Source: Zoroaster sp. YZ-2022 (lineage: Eukaryota > Echinodermata > Asteroidea > Forcipulatida > Zoroasteridae). From it: a stretch of DNA of 64,000 nt. Positions 35,501 through 49,100 of this stretch are shown here, piece by piece. Below the pieces are notes generated by a model. It was given only the letters and a program-made list of their open reading frames with translations, searched no databases and was not told the DNA's origin. Position numbers and translations under genes: made by a program. Each line of letters starts with the position of its first letter. The first letter of the stretch is position 1. The DNA lies in NCBI GenBank assembly GCA_029582265.1, contig CM055816.1:87071288-87135287 (forward strand). Direction: 5' to 3'.

Positions 35501-38500
35501 CCTGTACCTCAGCTTCGCGGTGTGGTGTTACCACAAACTGAAATGAAGTGTGTATTTTAGTGTGTAGAAGCTTAGCTCTGCGGGGCACAGAATGGAAACT
35601 TAACCAGAGTTCAGTCAATCATGGCTCTTTTTTCAACTGCCTTTCACGACTGCACTTCATCAACTGCCTTTCCACACTGTCCCAGTTGGGATATATTCTT
35701 ATCCTAATTGGGCCCCTACTCTCCTAATGAGGTTATCAGGAAACCCTTGTTGACTTGAATACAAGTGTTATTTTGTCTGTTTTGTTATATAGGTGGAGCA
35801 GCAGTGATCGAATCGTCGGACAATAGCGGTTACTCAACCAGCAGTGAGCTTGTCGTAGAGAGAGTGTCGTCGTCGGATAACGGTCAAGTCTTTCTGTGCC
35901 GTGCCAAGAATGAGCTCATTGTGGAAGCTGTGAACGATGGTTTGATTATGAATGTCAGATGTGAGTAACCTATATTTTGTAGATTAGGCATTGGGAGGCG
36001 TGCAATGGGTTCTCAGTTGGCAGTTATTGTGTGCAAATGGGTTCTCAGTTGGCAGTTATTGTGTGCAAATGGGTTCTCAGTTGGCAGTTATTGTGTGCAA
36101 ATGGGTTCTCAGTTGGCAGTAATTGTGTGCAAATGGGTTCTCAGTCGGCAGTTATTGTGTGCAAATGGGTTCTCAGTTGGCAGTAATTGTGTGCAAATGG
36201 GTTCTCAGTTGGCAGTTATTGTGTGCAAATGGGTTCTCAGTTGGCATTAATTGTGTGCAAATGGGTTCTCAGTTGGCAGTTATTGTGTGCAAATGGGTTC
36301 TCAGTTGGCAGTTATTGTGTGCAAATGTCCTCAGTTCAAAAACATGCACAATTCAAATGGAAGATTAAAGAATTAGGGAATTGAAAGTGCAACGACAAAG
36401 GGTACAAAAGAGACGAACAATAGGAGGTCCTCATTTTACACCATAAACAAACATACATGGGGCTGCAAAGGGTGCACCCCCAAAAACAAACAAACAAAAC
36501 AAAACAAAAATACATAAATACATAAATGTGACCTGTCACCACGAAACCCGGACAAAGTCGCACCGATCCATTTCGAGTAAACAGCGTGCAAAGTCATTTC
36601 AGGGTGGAATCGTCCATTTTTGGATTTTGGGATGACCGTATGCTTTACATATTCATCTATCATTTTACTTTAAAAATAAATTAAATCTGTTAAGGTAAAA
36701 TACTTTTTTACCCTATTTTCGGAGCGATGTTGGTGAACAAGAAGCGTGGACTTCCTGTACAAAAGCCTTCTTTTCTCTGATTGACTTGTTATTGATTGGG
36801 CTTGTTGGGGGGGGGGCCCCCTCCTGAGGGGATTACAGGAAAGGGTTACCCCTACAAGTTTATAATCATTCAAAAGCTTATGAACTGGAGAATATGAAAA
36901 TACCAAAAACTCAAAATAAAATTTTGCAACTTTGTCCGGGTTTCGTGGTGACAGGTCACAAATGAAGTCCACTTCTTCGGAAAACTTTGATCAATTATCA
37001 GGGTTGTCACCAGACCAAATTGAGTGCCGGCTAATTTTGTCAATTGCGAGCGTAGCGAACGGAGCGCAGCTCCTCACGGCCGGGGTCCAGGGGCCCGCTT
37101 AAGGGCCCCTGGTGGGGTCCAGGGGCAACGCCTCGGTGGGTGTCGAGGGGGCGAAGCACCCCGAAGCTCCTGGGTTTTAGCTTTTAAGAATGGATTTGGT
37201 GGGCTCACCTTTCACATAATTTGTTGTATAATAGTATGATATTTTCACAGTATTATACAAGAATTTATGATGTGAAGGAGTGCCCTCCAATGCAATTGAC
37301 AACAATGTTGGCTCAGAAAAACTGAAACTTCTGTATGGCCTACCAGGTGTCCACTTTTCGCTATTAAACTTAGATGCCTGCTTCTGTTTTTTTGATGAGG
37401 TGGTAACACTTGAGCAACCAGGGCCGTCAGGCATAGCAGCTCCGAGTTTTTGGCCTAAATTCACAGTGGCCGAAGACTCGGTAGCGTGATCAGTTCCCGG
37501 GTCAGTTGTACTCGAACACGAAGATGTGGTCGCAGAAGAATGTCTCGAATTTGCCGGCTTCTCGCTTGACCCAGGCTGCCGTGTCTATCACCGCCGCCCC
37601 TTGCGTTTAGTGGTCGAAGAGAAAAAGCTGGTGATACTTTTCTGTGAGTGCGACATAATTATTTTGATCAAAACACTTCCAAAAACGTTCACAAAACTTT
37701 TCATGAATGGGCGGAGGGACGACGTGAATAATTTTCCCTTTGCTGAGCACATCGCTGGGAAAGCTAGATGTTCTGAAGTCACACTTAACCAACCTGAAAT
37801 TTACGTACATCGACATTACGAAGCACGTCGCATCATTTGCACGCGGTAGAGACTAGTGGCATTAGCTCATCGTGCAGGCGCAAACAACCAATCATAATGG
37901 GGATTCCCAGGTCTTTTCCCTGACATCATAAATAAATGCTAATTAGTGTATTTGTTTGTACCGCTACAAACTGAGATTTATTTTATAATATCATACGATG
38001 TTTTAATTGATCTATAGACTAAAGTCCTCAAAATAGTGGCAAATAACTCAAAGAAATGAAGAATACATGAACTTTTTTAAACTTTTATTACTGTTTAATG
38101 AAATATTCACACAATTTTTGTGCCGGTCGGTAAAACATCAATTTGCGTTTGGTGCCGGTCGGCCAGCGGGAGTGCCGGTTAGACCCGACCGGCGCCGACC
38201 GGCGTAGCTACAACCTTGTCAATTATGATCATGCGATTAATAATAATAATAATAATAATGTGGATTTATATAGCACATGTATCCACCAAACTGGTGCTCA
38301 AGGCGCATTACATTATTACACCTGCTCATCAGGCACTTAAATCATTCCTGAAACCATCTCAGCTCCCTGGGGAGTATACAGCTCAATTGCTGTCATTTCG
38401 GCGCATATAGGGCTAATCAAACACAACAACCAACTCTGCCCTCACAGGTACCCATTTTACCCCTGGGTAGAGAGAAGCAATTATGGTAAAGTGTCTTGCT

Positions 38501-40155
38501 CAAGGACACCAGGACACAAGTACCATGAACAGAACACAAATCCGATGCACTAAACCGCTCGACCATGGCACACCATTAATGAAAGAAGTTCACAAAAAAA
38601 CAGCAATTATACAGTGCCGTTGCATGTGGGGAATCCAGGCACCCCCCCCCCCCCCCACCCGTACAGTCCAGGACAAAGTAAATCAAAGTCCCACCCCTCC
38701 CTGCCCCGCCCCGCCTCGCCTCGCCTCGTCTCCCTTGCACAAGAATTAAGCAAAAGCACATGTATACTTGTACCAATGCCCTGATGACAATCATTCTTGT
38801 GTAGATAGCGCCCTCTTTTGCCCAGGCCTGAGCCAACATTTATCATGGGGCGGCCATGTTGTTTTTCTTTCATACAAATCCATGTGACCAAAGCGAGGCT
38901 GGAAGGGGAAATAGTCTGGCTCCATTTATGTAATGAGCATCAACACTGCAATCGTTGTTGCATAAACAGGGTATCTGACAAAGATGGACGCACATCATCT
39001 ATACCTTACCTTTACATTTATTCTCTGCAGTCAAGCCCCTAATCAGCATCGCGGATAAGCTTACTATCAATACTCGTGAAGGCCCAGGACTTCAAATTCT
39101 CAACTGTACTGCTAAGGGGAACCCTGAGGCACTGACGTATGTCTGGCACCAGAACGACGCCCCCATTGACTTGGCCGCAAATCCACGCTTAGCTCTCAAT
39201 GATGCTGGGTCGTTGTTTGTCCACAATGCTACACGGACGGATCTCGGTGATTATATGTGCCTCGTTAGTAATGAGGAGGGGAGTAGTAACATCACTGTAA
39301 CACTCGATGTACACTGTGAGTATTGAATTTTGAGATTTGAGTGATAAGATTTGAGTGATAAGATTTGAGTGTTGAGATTTCAGCGGTGAGATTTCAGCGG
39401 TGAGATTTCAGCGATGAGATTTCAGCGATGAGATTTCAGCGATGAGATTTCAGCGATGAGATTTCAGCGATGAGATTTCAGCGATGAGATTTCAGCGATG
39501 AGATTTCAGCGATGAGATTTCAGCGATGAGATTTCAGCGATGAGATTTCAGCGATGAGATTTCAGCGATGAGATTTCAGCGATGAGATTTCAGCGGTGAG
39601 ATTTCAGCGGTGAGATTTCAGCGGTGAGATTTCAGCGATGAGATTTCAGCGATGAGATGTCAGCGATGAGATGTCAGCGATGAGATGTCAGTGTAGTACT
39701 GGGAGTAAGTGGTGTCTGAAGTGTTACCTCAGATTTTAAAAATTGGGTTTCGGGTACCCAAACCAGTTAAAAGGAAACGGGTGTTGAATTGGACGGTTGG
39801 GTACCTGCTACTGACCTGATTGCATGTTGAGTCTTTTGTGATGAGTATCAAGTGTTGAGTCATTATGTGTTGAGTGTGTGTCAATTGAGTGTTGTGTACA
39901 TGTGCTGAATATTGAGTAACAAGTCAAGTATGTGTCGAGTCTGAGTTTAGTCTTACATGTTCATAGTTGAGTCTTTTGTGGTGAGTGTTGAGTGTTGAAT
40001 CTTATGTATTGACTGTATGTGTTGAGCATTGAGTGAGTCAAGTACCTGTATGTGTTGAATCTTATGTATTGAGTGTCGAGTCTAAAGCTTAAAAGAAAGT
40101 CTCGGGTTTCTGATCATCGGTCGGCTTCAAAATCGGTGATGCAGTTTTTTTTCCG

Positions 40156-40186
<31 letters not shown>

Positions 40187-43100
40187 CAATCTTTTTTCCT
40201 TTTTTTGGGCCAACAGGGAAATACAGCAGAATTCTAATCGATACAGCAATTTTGGCTGCAATTGGACATTTGTTTCATAGCAAAAAAAAGAAAATTAAAA
40301 ATGCTGACGCGCGGGTCTGAGGTGACGCGCACAAAGACCAGAAACCGGAGACTTTTTTTTTTTGGCCTCATGTGTTTAGTCTTCTGTGTTCATTGTTGAG
40401 TCATTTGTGATGTGTGTTCAGTCATTTGTGATGTGTGTTGAGTCATTTGTGATGTGTGTTGAGTCATTGGTGATGTGTGTCGAGTCATCTGTGATGTGTG
40501 TCGAGTCATCTGTGATGTGTGTCGAGTCGTCGGTGATGTGTGTCGAGTCGTCGGTGATGTGTGTCGAGTCGTCGGTGATGTGTGTCGAGTCGTCGGTGAT
40601 GTGTGTCGAGTCGTCGGTGATGTGTGTCGAGGCGCCGGTGATGTGTGTCGAGTCGTCGGTGATGTGTGTCGAGTCGTCGGTGATGTGTGTCGAGTCGTCG
40701 GTGATGTGTGTCGAGTCGTCGGTGATGTGTGTCGAGTCGTCGGTGATGTGTGTCGAGTCGTCGGTGATGTGTGTCGAGTCGTCGGTGATGTGTGTCGAGT
40801 CGTCGGTGATGTGTGTCGAGTCGTCGGTGATATGTGTGTCGAGTCGTCGGTGATGTGTGTCGAGTCGTCGGTGATATGTGTGTCGAGTCGTCGGTGATGT
40901 GTGTCGAGTCGTCGGTGATGTGTGTCGAGTCGTCTGTGATGTGTGTCGAGTCGTCTGTGATGTGTGTCGAGTCATCTGTGATGTGTGTCGAGTCATAGGT
41001 GATGTGTGTCGAGTCATTTGTGATGTGTGTCGAGTCATTTGTGATGTGTGTCGAGTCATTTGTGATGTGTATTGAGTATTGAGTTGTATGCATTGAGATT
41101 TGAGTCTGATTATTTTGGTCTCTTAATCAGTTTGTGATTCCTGATATAACATTCCAGATTCACCAATCATTACAACTGGAGACCAAGTCGTCATTAATCT
41201 CCACTCACTCACTGAGTTAACCTGCGAGGCTGACGCCAACCCCAAGCCAGACAGTTTCGTCTCCTGGTCTCGGGACGGCTTCAGTCTCAGCGCGCACCAA
41301 ATCGAGTATTCGGACGGGAAAAGCTTACTGAGAATCTTGAATGTATCCAAGGCGGATGGTGGACTTTACACGTGCTCTGCAGATAATGGTATTGCCCCGG
41401 CTTCCACGAAGAATGTGCAAGTGATAGTGCAGTGTAAGTCATAAGTGGATCTTAGGGTTGGGGGAGGGGACGACGGGGAACAAAGGAGGGAAGCATGTTT
41501 TTCCCTCATTTTTGTCGTGTTTGATGCTCCAGCAATTTTGTGGTCGACCATCAGTAACCTGATTTAGATAAGATCAAGGCAGTTCAAACTTGTAGCTTTG
41601 CATGGTGAATAGGCTAATTGCGATGACACCATGTGAAATTCTCTATTGAGTTATATTAGTTCTGAAAAGAACTGGAGGTTACAACTCAACGTTTCAATCA
41701 GTAACATTCTCCTGAAGACGATCAGAGCATGCTGATCGAAACGTCGAGTTGTAACCACCAGTGGTATAACCCTTTGCGGAAAAAACTTTCTAGCAACTTA
41801 ACCTGGAATAGTTTTGAGAAGGTGCCTAAGACCAATTGAAATCTCTGGCAGGCCTCGTCATAAATTCTTGCAGCAATCCAGATTTTGTATGCACCTGTAT
41901 AAAAGCATCTGGCCTGACCCCGCATATAGTAACAATTGTCATGGAAAGGCTTGATCCTATTGATTGATCCTATTGATTGATCCATGCTGTTTGATTGAGA
42001 TAATTATTTTGTGAAATATTTAATATAGACCTTATGCATATGATGTCACAAACTGAATATCGCCCTCATTCAGAGGCTAGAGAAGGTCACTCATTGGTTC
42101 ATGTATGCGCGCTGTGCGTGCGTATACGCACAGCGCGCATACATGAACCAATGTGTGACCTTCGTTTGCCTCTGATAGGAGGCGACCTTCAGTTTGCGAC
42201 GTCATATGCATAAGGTCTATTTTAAGTATTGGATTTCCAAATAAAAATGAGCTTGGGTCATTTTGATATTTTGTTCTTTGCAGTTATTCCTGAGATAGAT
42301 CGTACCGTCCCTAACAAGGTAGCTCAGAGCATCGGACAGACAGCCGTCCTTCGCTGCCGAGCAGAGGGCGCCCCGGTGGTTCGATTTAAGTGGATTCAAG
42401 GAGGTTCACAGGTCAGATGTCATCTTTGATGAATTTATATTCAAATCTCTATTTTTATATTATTAATTTTACTTACATGTATCAACTATTCTTGGTCCAT
42501 TTTGCCAGCGGGTCGACAAAACCAACCATCTGTCAGTTTTTGAAAGGTAGAATAACTGTAAAGAACATATTACCATAAACAGTGTGGATACATTCCCACA
42601 CAAAACCACACTACACATCACTGTCAAGTACTGTTTACCTTTCAAAGGGTTTTCAGGGATATACAACATTGGTGATGTTGGTTAGACTGTTTCAGTGAGT
42701 ATGCTTCCTCTCTTTGAATCAAGATATACATTATTAGGGAACGTACAACATCGGTAATGTTGGCAAAACTGCTTGTATGAGTATGCTTACTCTCTTTGAA
42801 TCAAGTTATACATTAAAGGGAAGGTACAACATCGGTCATGTTGGCAAAACTGCTTGTATGAGTATGCTTACTCTCTTTGAATCAAGTTATACATTAAAGG
42901 GAAGGTACAACATCGGTCATGTTGGCAAAACTGCTTCTATGAGTATGCTTACTCTCTTTGAATCAAGATATACATTGAAGGGAAGGTACAACATCGGTCA
43001 TGTTGGCAAAACTGCTTCTATGAGTATGATTACTCTCTTTGAATCAAGATATACATTGAAGGGAAGGTACAACATCGGTCATGTTGGCAAAACTGCTTCT

Positions 43101-46100
43101 ATGAGTATGCTTACTCTCTTTGAATCAAGATATACATTGAAGGGAAGGTACAACATCGGTCATGTTGGCAAAACTGCTTCTATGAGTATGCTTACTCTCT
43201 TTGAATCAAGATATACATTGAAGGGAAGGTACAACATCGGTCATGTTGGCAAAACTGCTTCTATGAGTATGCTTACTCTCTTTGAATCAAGATATACATT
43301 GAAGGGAAGGTACAACATCGGTCATGTTGGCAAAACTGCTTCTATGAGTATGCTTACTCTCTTTGAATCAAGATATACATTGAAGGGAAGGTACAACATC
43401 GGTCATGTTGGCAAAACTGCTTCTATGAGTATGATTACTCTCTTTGAATCAAGAAAAACATTGAAGGGAAGGTACAACATCGGTGATGTTGGCAAAACTG
43501 CTTCTATGAGTATGCTTACTCTCTTTGAATCAAGATATACATTGAAGGGAAGGTACAACATTGGTCATGTTGGAAAAACTGCTTCTATGAGTATGCTTAC
43601 TCTCTTTGAATCAAGATACATTGAAGGGAAGGCACAACATTGGTAATGTTGGCAAAACTGCTTCTATGAGTATGCTTACTGTCTTTAAATCAAGATATAC
43701 ATTGAAGGGAAGGTACAACATTGGTCATGTTGGAAAAACTGCTTCTATGAGTATGCTTACTCTCTTTGAATCAAGATACATTGAAGGGAAGGCACAACAT
43801 TGGTAATGTTGGCAAAACTGCTTCTATGAGTATGCTTACTGTCTTTAAATCAAGATATACATTGAAGGGAAGGTACAACATTGGTCATGTTGGCAAAACT
43901 GCTTCTATGAGTATGCTTACTCTCTTTGAATCAAGATATACATTGAAGGGAAGGTACAACATCGGTCATGTTGGCAAAACTGCTTCTATGAGTATGATTA
44001 CTCTCTTTGAATCAAGATATACATTGAAGGGAAGGTACAACATTGGTCATGTTGGAAAAACTGCTTCTATGAGTATGCTTACTCTCTTTGAATCAAGATA
44101 CATTGAAGGGAAGGCACAACATTGGTAATGTTGGCAAAACTGCTTCTATGAGTATGCTTACTGTCTTTAAATCAAGATATACATTGAAGGGAAGGTACAA
44201 CATCGGTAATGTTGGCAAAACTGCTTCTATGAGTATGCTTACTCTCTTTGAATCAAGATATACATTGAAGGGAAGGTACAACATCGGTAATGTTGGCAAA
44301 ACTGCTTCTATGAGTATGCTTACTCTCTTTGAATCAAGATATACATTGAAGGGAAGGTACAACATCGGTCATGTTGGCAAAACTGCTTCTATGAGTATGC
44401 TTACTCTCTTTGAATCAAGATATACATTGAAGGGAAGGTACAACATCGGTCATGTTGGCAAAACTGCTTCTATGAGTATGATTACTCTCTTTGAATCAAG
44501 ATATACATTGAAGGGAAGGTACAACATCGGTCATGTTGGCAAAACTGCTTCTATGAGTATGATTACTCTTTTTGAATCAAGATATACATTGAAGGGAAGG
44601 CACAACATTGGTCATGTTGGAAAAACTGCTTCTATGAGTATGCTTACTCTCTTTGAATCAAGATACATTGAAGGGAAGGCACAACATTGGTAATGTTGGC
44701 AAAACTGCTTCTATGAGAATGCTTACTGTCTTTAAATCAAGATATACATTGAAGGGAAGGTACAACATCGGTAATGTTGGCAAAACTGCTTCTATGAGTA
44801 TGCTTACTCTCTTTGAATCAAGATATACATTGAAGGGAAGGTACAACATCGGTAATGTTGGCAAAACTGCTTCTATGAGTATGCTTACTCTCTTTGAATC
44901 AAGATATACATTGAAGGGAAGGTACAACATCGGTCATGTTGGCAAAACTGCTTCTATGAGTATGCTTACTCTCTTTGAATCAAGATATACATTGAAGGGA
45001 AGGTACAACATCGGTCATGTTGGCAAAACTGCTTCTATGAGTATGATTACTCTCTTTGAATCAAGATATACATTGAAGGGAAGGTACAACATCGGTCATG
45101 TTGGCAAAACTGCTTCTATGAGTATGATTACTCTTTTTGAATCAAGATATACATTGAAGGGAAGGTACAACATCGGTGATGTTGGCAAAACTGCTTCTAT
45201 GAGTATGATTACTCTCTTTGAATCAAGATATACATTGAAGGGAAGGTACAACATCGGTCATGTTGGCAAAACTGCTTCTATGAGTATGCTTACTGTCTTT
45301 AAATCAAGATACATGTATACATTGAAGGGAAGGTACAACATTGGTCATGTTGGAAAAACTGCTTCTATGAGTATGCTTACTCTCTTTGAATCAAGATACA
45401 TTGAAGGGAAGGCACAACATTGGTAATGTTGGCAAAACTGCTTCTATGAGTATGCTTACTGTCTTTAAATCAAGATATACATTGAAGGGAAGGTACAACA
45501 TTGGTCATGTTGGAAAAACTGCTTCTATGAGTATGCTTACTCTCTTTGAATCAAGATACATTGAAGGGAAGGCACAACATTGGTAATGTTGGCAAAACTG
45601 CTTCTATGAGTATGCTTACTGTCTTTAAATCAAGATATACATTGAAGGGAAGGTACAACATTGGTCATGTTGGAAAAACTGCTTCTATGAGTATGCTTAC
45701 TCTCTTTGAATCAAGATATACATTGAAGGGAAGGTACAACATCGGTCATGTTGGCAAAACTGCTTCTATGAGTATGATTACTCTCTTTGAATCAAGATAT
45801 ACATTGAAGGGAAGGTACAACATTGGTCATGTTGGAAAAACTGCTTCTATGAGTATGCTTACTCTCTTTGAATCAAGATACATTGAAGGGAAGGCACAAC
45901 ATTGGTAATGTTGGCAAAACTGCTTCTATGAGTATGCTTACTGTCTTTAAATCAAGATATACATTGAAGGGAAGGTACAACATCGGTCATGTTGTAAAAC
46001 TGCTTCTATGAGTATGCTTACTCTCTTTGAATCAAGATATACATTGAAGGGAAGGTACAACATCGGTCATGTTGGCAAAACTGCTTCTATGAGTATGATT

Positions 46101-49100
46101 ACTCTCTTTGAATCAAGATATACATTGAAGGGAAGGTACAACATTGGTCATGTTGGAAAAACTGCTTCTATGAGTATGCTTACTCTCTTTGAATCAAGAT
46201 ACATTGAAGGGAAGGCACAACATTGGTAATGTTGGCAAAACTGCTTCTATGAGTATGCTTACTGTCTTTAAATCAAGATATACATTGAAGGAAGGTACAA
46301 CATCGGTAATGTTGGCAAAACTGCTTCTATGAGTATGCTTACTCTCTTTGAATCAAGATATACATTGAAGGGAAGGTACAACATCGGTCATGTTGGCAAA
46401 ACTGCTTCTATGAGTATGCTTACTCTCTTTGAATCAAGATATACATTGAAGGGAAGGTACAACATCGGTCATGTTGGCAAAACTGCTTCTATGAGTATGA
46501 TTACTCTCTTTGAATCAAGATATACATTGAAGGGAAGGTACAACATCGGTCATGTTGGCAAAACTGCTTCTATGAGTATGATTACTCTCTTTGAATCAAG
46601 ATATACATTGAAGGGAAGGTACAACATCGGTCATGTTGGCAAAACTGCTTCTATGAGTATGATTACTCTCTTTGAATCAAGATATACATTGAAGGGAAGG
46701 TACAACATCGGTGATGTTGGCAAAACTGCTTCTATGAGTATGCTTACTCTCTTTGAATCAAGATACATTGAAGGGAAGGCACAACATTGGTAATGTTGGC
46801 AAAACTGCTTCTATGAGTATGCTTACTGTCTTTAAATCAAGATACATGTATACATTGAAGGGAAGGTACAACATTGGTCATGTTGGAAAAACTGCTTCTA
46901 TGAGTATGCTTACTCTCTTTGAATCAAGATACATTGAAGGGAAGGCACAACATTGGTAATGTTGGCAAAACTGCTTCTATGAGTATGCTTACTGTCTTTA
47001 AATCAAGATATACATTGAAGGGAAGGTACAACATTGGTCATGTTGGAAAAACTGCTTCTATGAGTATGCTTACTCTCTTTGAATCAAGATACATTGAAGG
47101 GAAGGCACAACATTGGTAATGTTGGCAAAACTGCTTCTATGAGTATGCTTACTGTCTTTAAATCAAGATATACATTGAAGGGAAGGTACAACATTGGTCA
47201 TGTTGGAAAAACTGCTTCTATGAGTATGCTTACTCTCTTTGAATCAAGATATACATTGAAGGGAAGGTACAACATTGGTCATGTTGGCAAAACTGCTTCT
47301 ATGAGTATGATTACTCTCTTTGAATCAAGATATACACTGGCGTGCAAAAGTCTTATCGCACCTACGTGTGTGATTTGTTTTTAAATTTTTCCAGTGTAAA
47401 TGAATAAAAAATTGTAATAAAAATCATACCTGTGTCAGAGTAAATATCTATTTTTCAATAAATTCATCTCAGATGAACCTTTTTTGATTGATAAACTTGA
47501 AAAACACGACGAAATTCGGAGTCACGCTGTTCCGTACGCGTTAAAGTAATGGTGATTCGCGCTAAATCCAAGATGGCGGCGCCCATGGCCCACTGTAAAC
47601 ACGGAAATCAGGATCAGTTTAGTAACGTGTAAAGGCTCCCCTGGCGTCGATCACAGCCTGGCATCTTCTTGGCATTGAACCAAGAAGATTGTCGATGACC
47701 TGGCGGTCCATTCCTTCCCAAATCCGCTTGAGAATCTCATACAAATGGTTCTTGTTTCTGGGTCGTTCCTCGCGTTGCAAACGACGTTCCATTTCGTCCC
47801 AGAGATTCTCAAGCGGATTCAAGTCAGGACTCTGGGCCGGGCCATACCATCAGGTCAAACTGCCAACTGCCCCAATTCGAATAAATTCAGGGGTTGGATC
47901 GGCTATGAATTCCCGTGTAATCGCTGCTGTATGGGGTGGTGCATTGTCATGCTGAAACAGGAATTCATGGCCGATCAGATGATGGGCAGATGGCAGCATG
48001 TGATCGCGGAGAATATCAATGTAAACAAGAGCATTGATATTTTCTTTGATCCAAGCCAGGCTCCCGACGCCAGAGGATCCAAAACACCCCCAAACCATGA
48101 TGCCTGATCCCCCATGCTTCACAGATGGTGCCACGCATGCCTCGTTGAATTCTTCACCCACTGCTCGCCTGACGTAAACCCGACCATCGGACTGGAAGAG
48201 CTGGAACCTAGACTCATCGCTCCATAAAACGCGTTGCCAGTCTGCGGGTGTCCAGGTCAGATGTTCCCGAGCCCAGGCTAATCTCCGGCGTTTGTGGTCG
48301 GCTGTGAGGCGGGGCTTGTGCCTGGCAACCCTGCCATGAAGACCAGCGTCACTCAGTCTCCTGGAGACAGTGCTCCGATGAACCTCGACCCCTAAAATGT
48401 TGGCCAGGTCGACTGCCAGTTCGGGTGCAGTTGTAAACCGATTACGTCTTGACGTCATCACAAGGTGGCGATCCTCGCGCTCCGTTGTGGCCCTTGGCCT
48501 GCCAGATCTCGGCCTTGACTCCATGGAACCAAACTCCTCCAATTTTCGGAGATTATACCGTACCGCAAAGTCGCTGATACCCAATATCCTTCCTATATCC
48601 CGGGCAGAATGCCCCTCCTGATGCAACGCTTCCAACATCCCTTTTTCGTGGTCGGTGAGTGGAGTTTTGTTTGCCATTGTGACGATACTTTGTGGAAGTG
48701 AATGCTTTCATATGCAAATTAGAGCCTTTAGAAACAAACCCTGACCTGTCCTCTTTCAATTTTTGTGATTGGTTCATTGATAGCATCATTTAAATATGAA
48801 TGAAAACGGGTTTCAAGCTGATCCCTGTTGTCATTGGTTTAATTGCCACACTTAATTTATTCATGAGCTCATGAATACGTAATGAGGTCATTCAAGATGG
48901 CGATTTTACACAGGCGAAAAACACGCTATGTAAATTCAACTCGTTAATGACATATTCAACTGATCTGTGTTATTAAAAATATGACTAAAACTGATTAAAA
49001 TAATGACACAAGACACAGGTATGCATGTTTAATGAATTATCAGTTTATTTCCATGAAAAATTTATGAAAGAAAATTGGCCGTGTGGGTGCGATAAGACTT

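Noticed and set aside
36005..36328. CRISPR-like regular 32-bp array
   Set aside because: Units are contiguous with no spacers, in an animal intron; it is a minisatellite.
37024..37849. Short open frames in the GC-rich part of the hAT element
   Set aside because: They lie within a 1.2-kb element with exact 8-bp duplications and are too short and frame-broken to be an active transposase; noted only as possible remnants.
40386..41093. Open frames of 140-213 codons on both strands
   Set aside because: By-product of a 21-bp minisatellite in intron 12; no codon bias, no start context, and overlapping frames on both strands.
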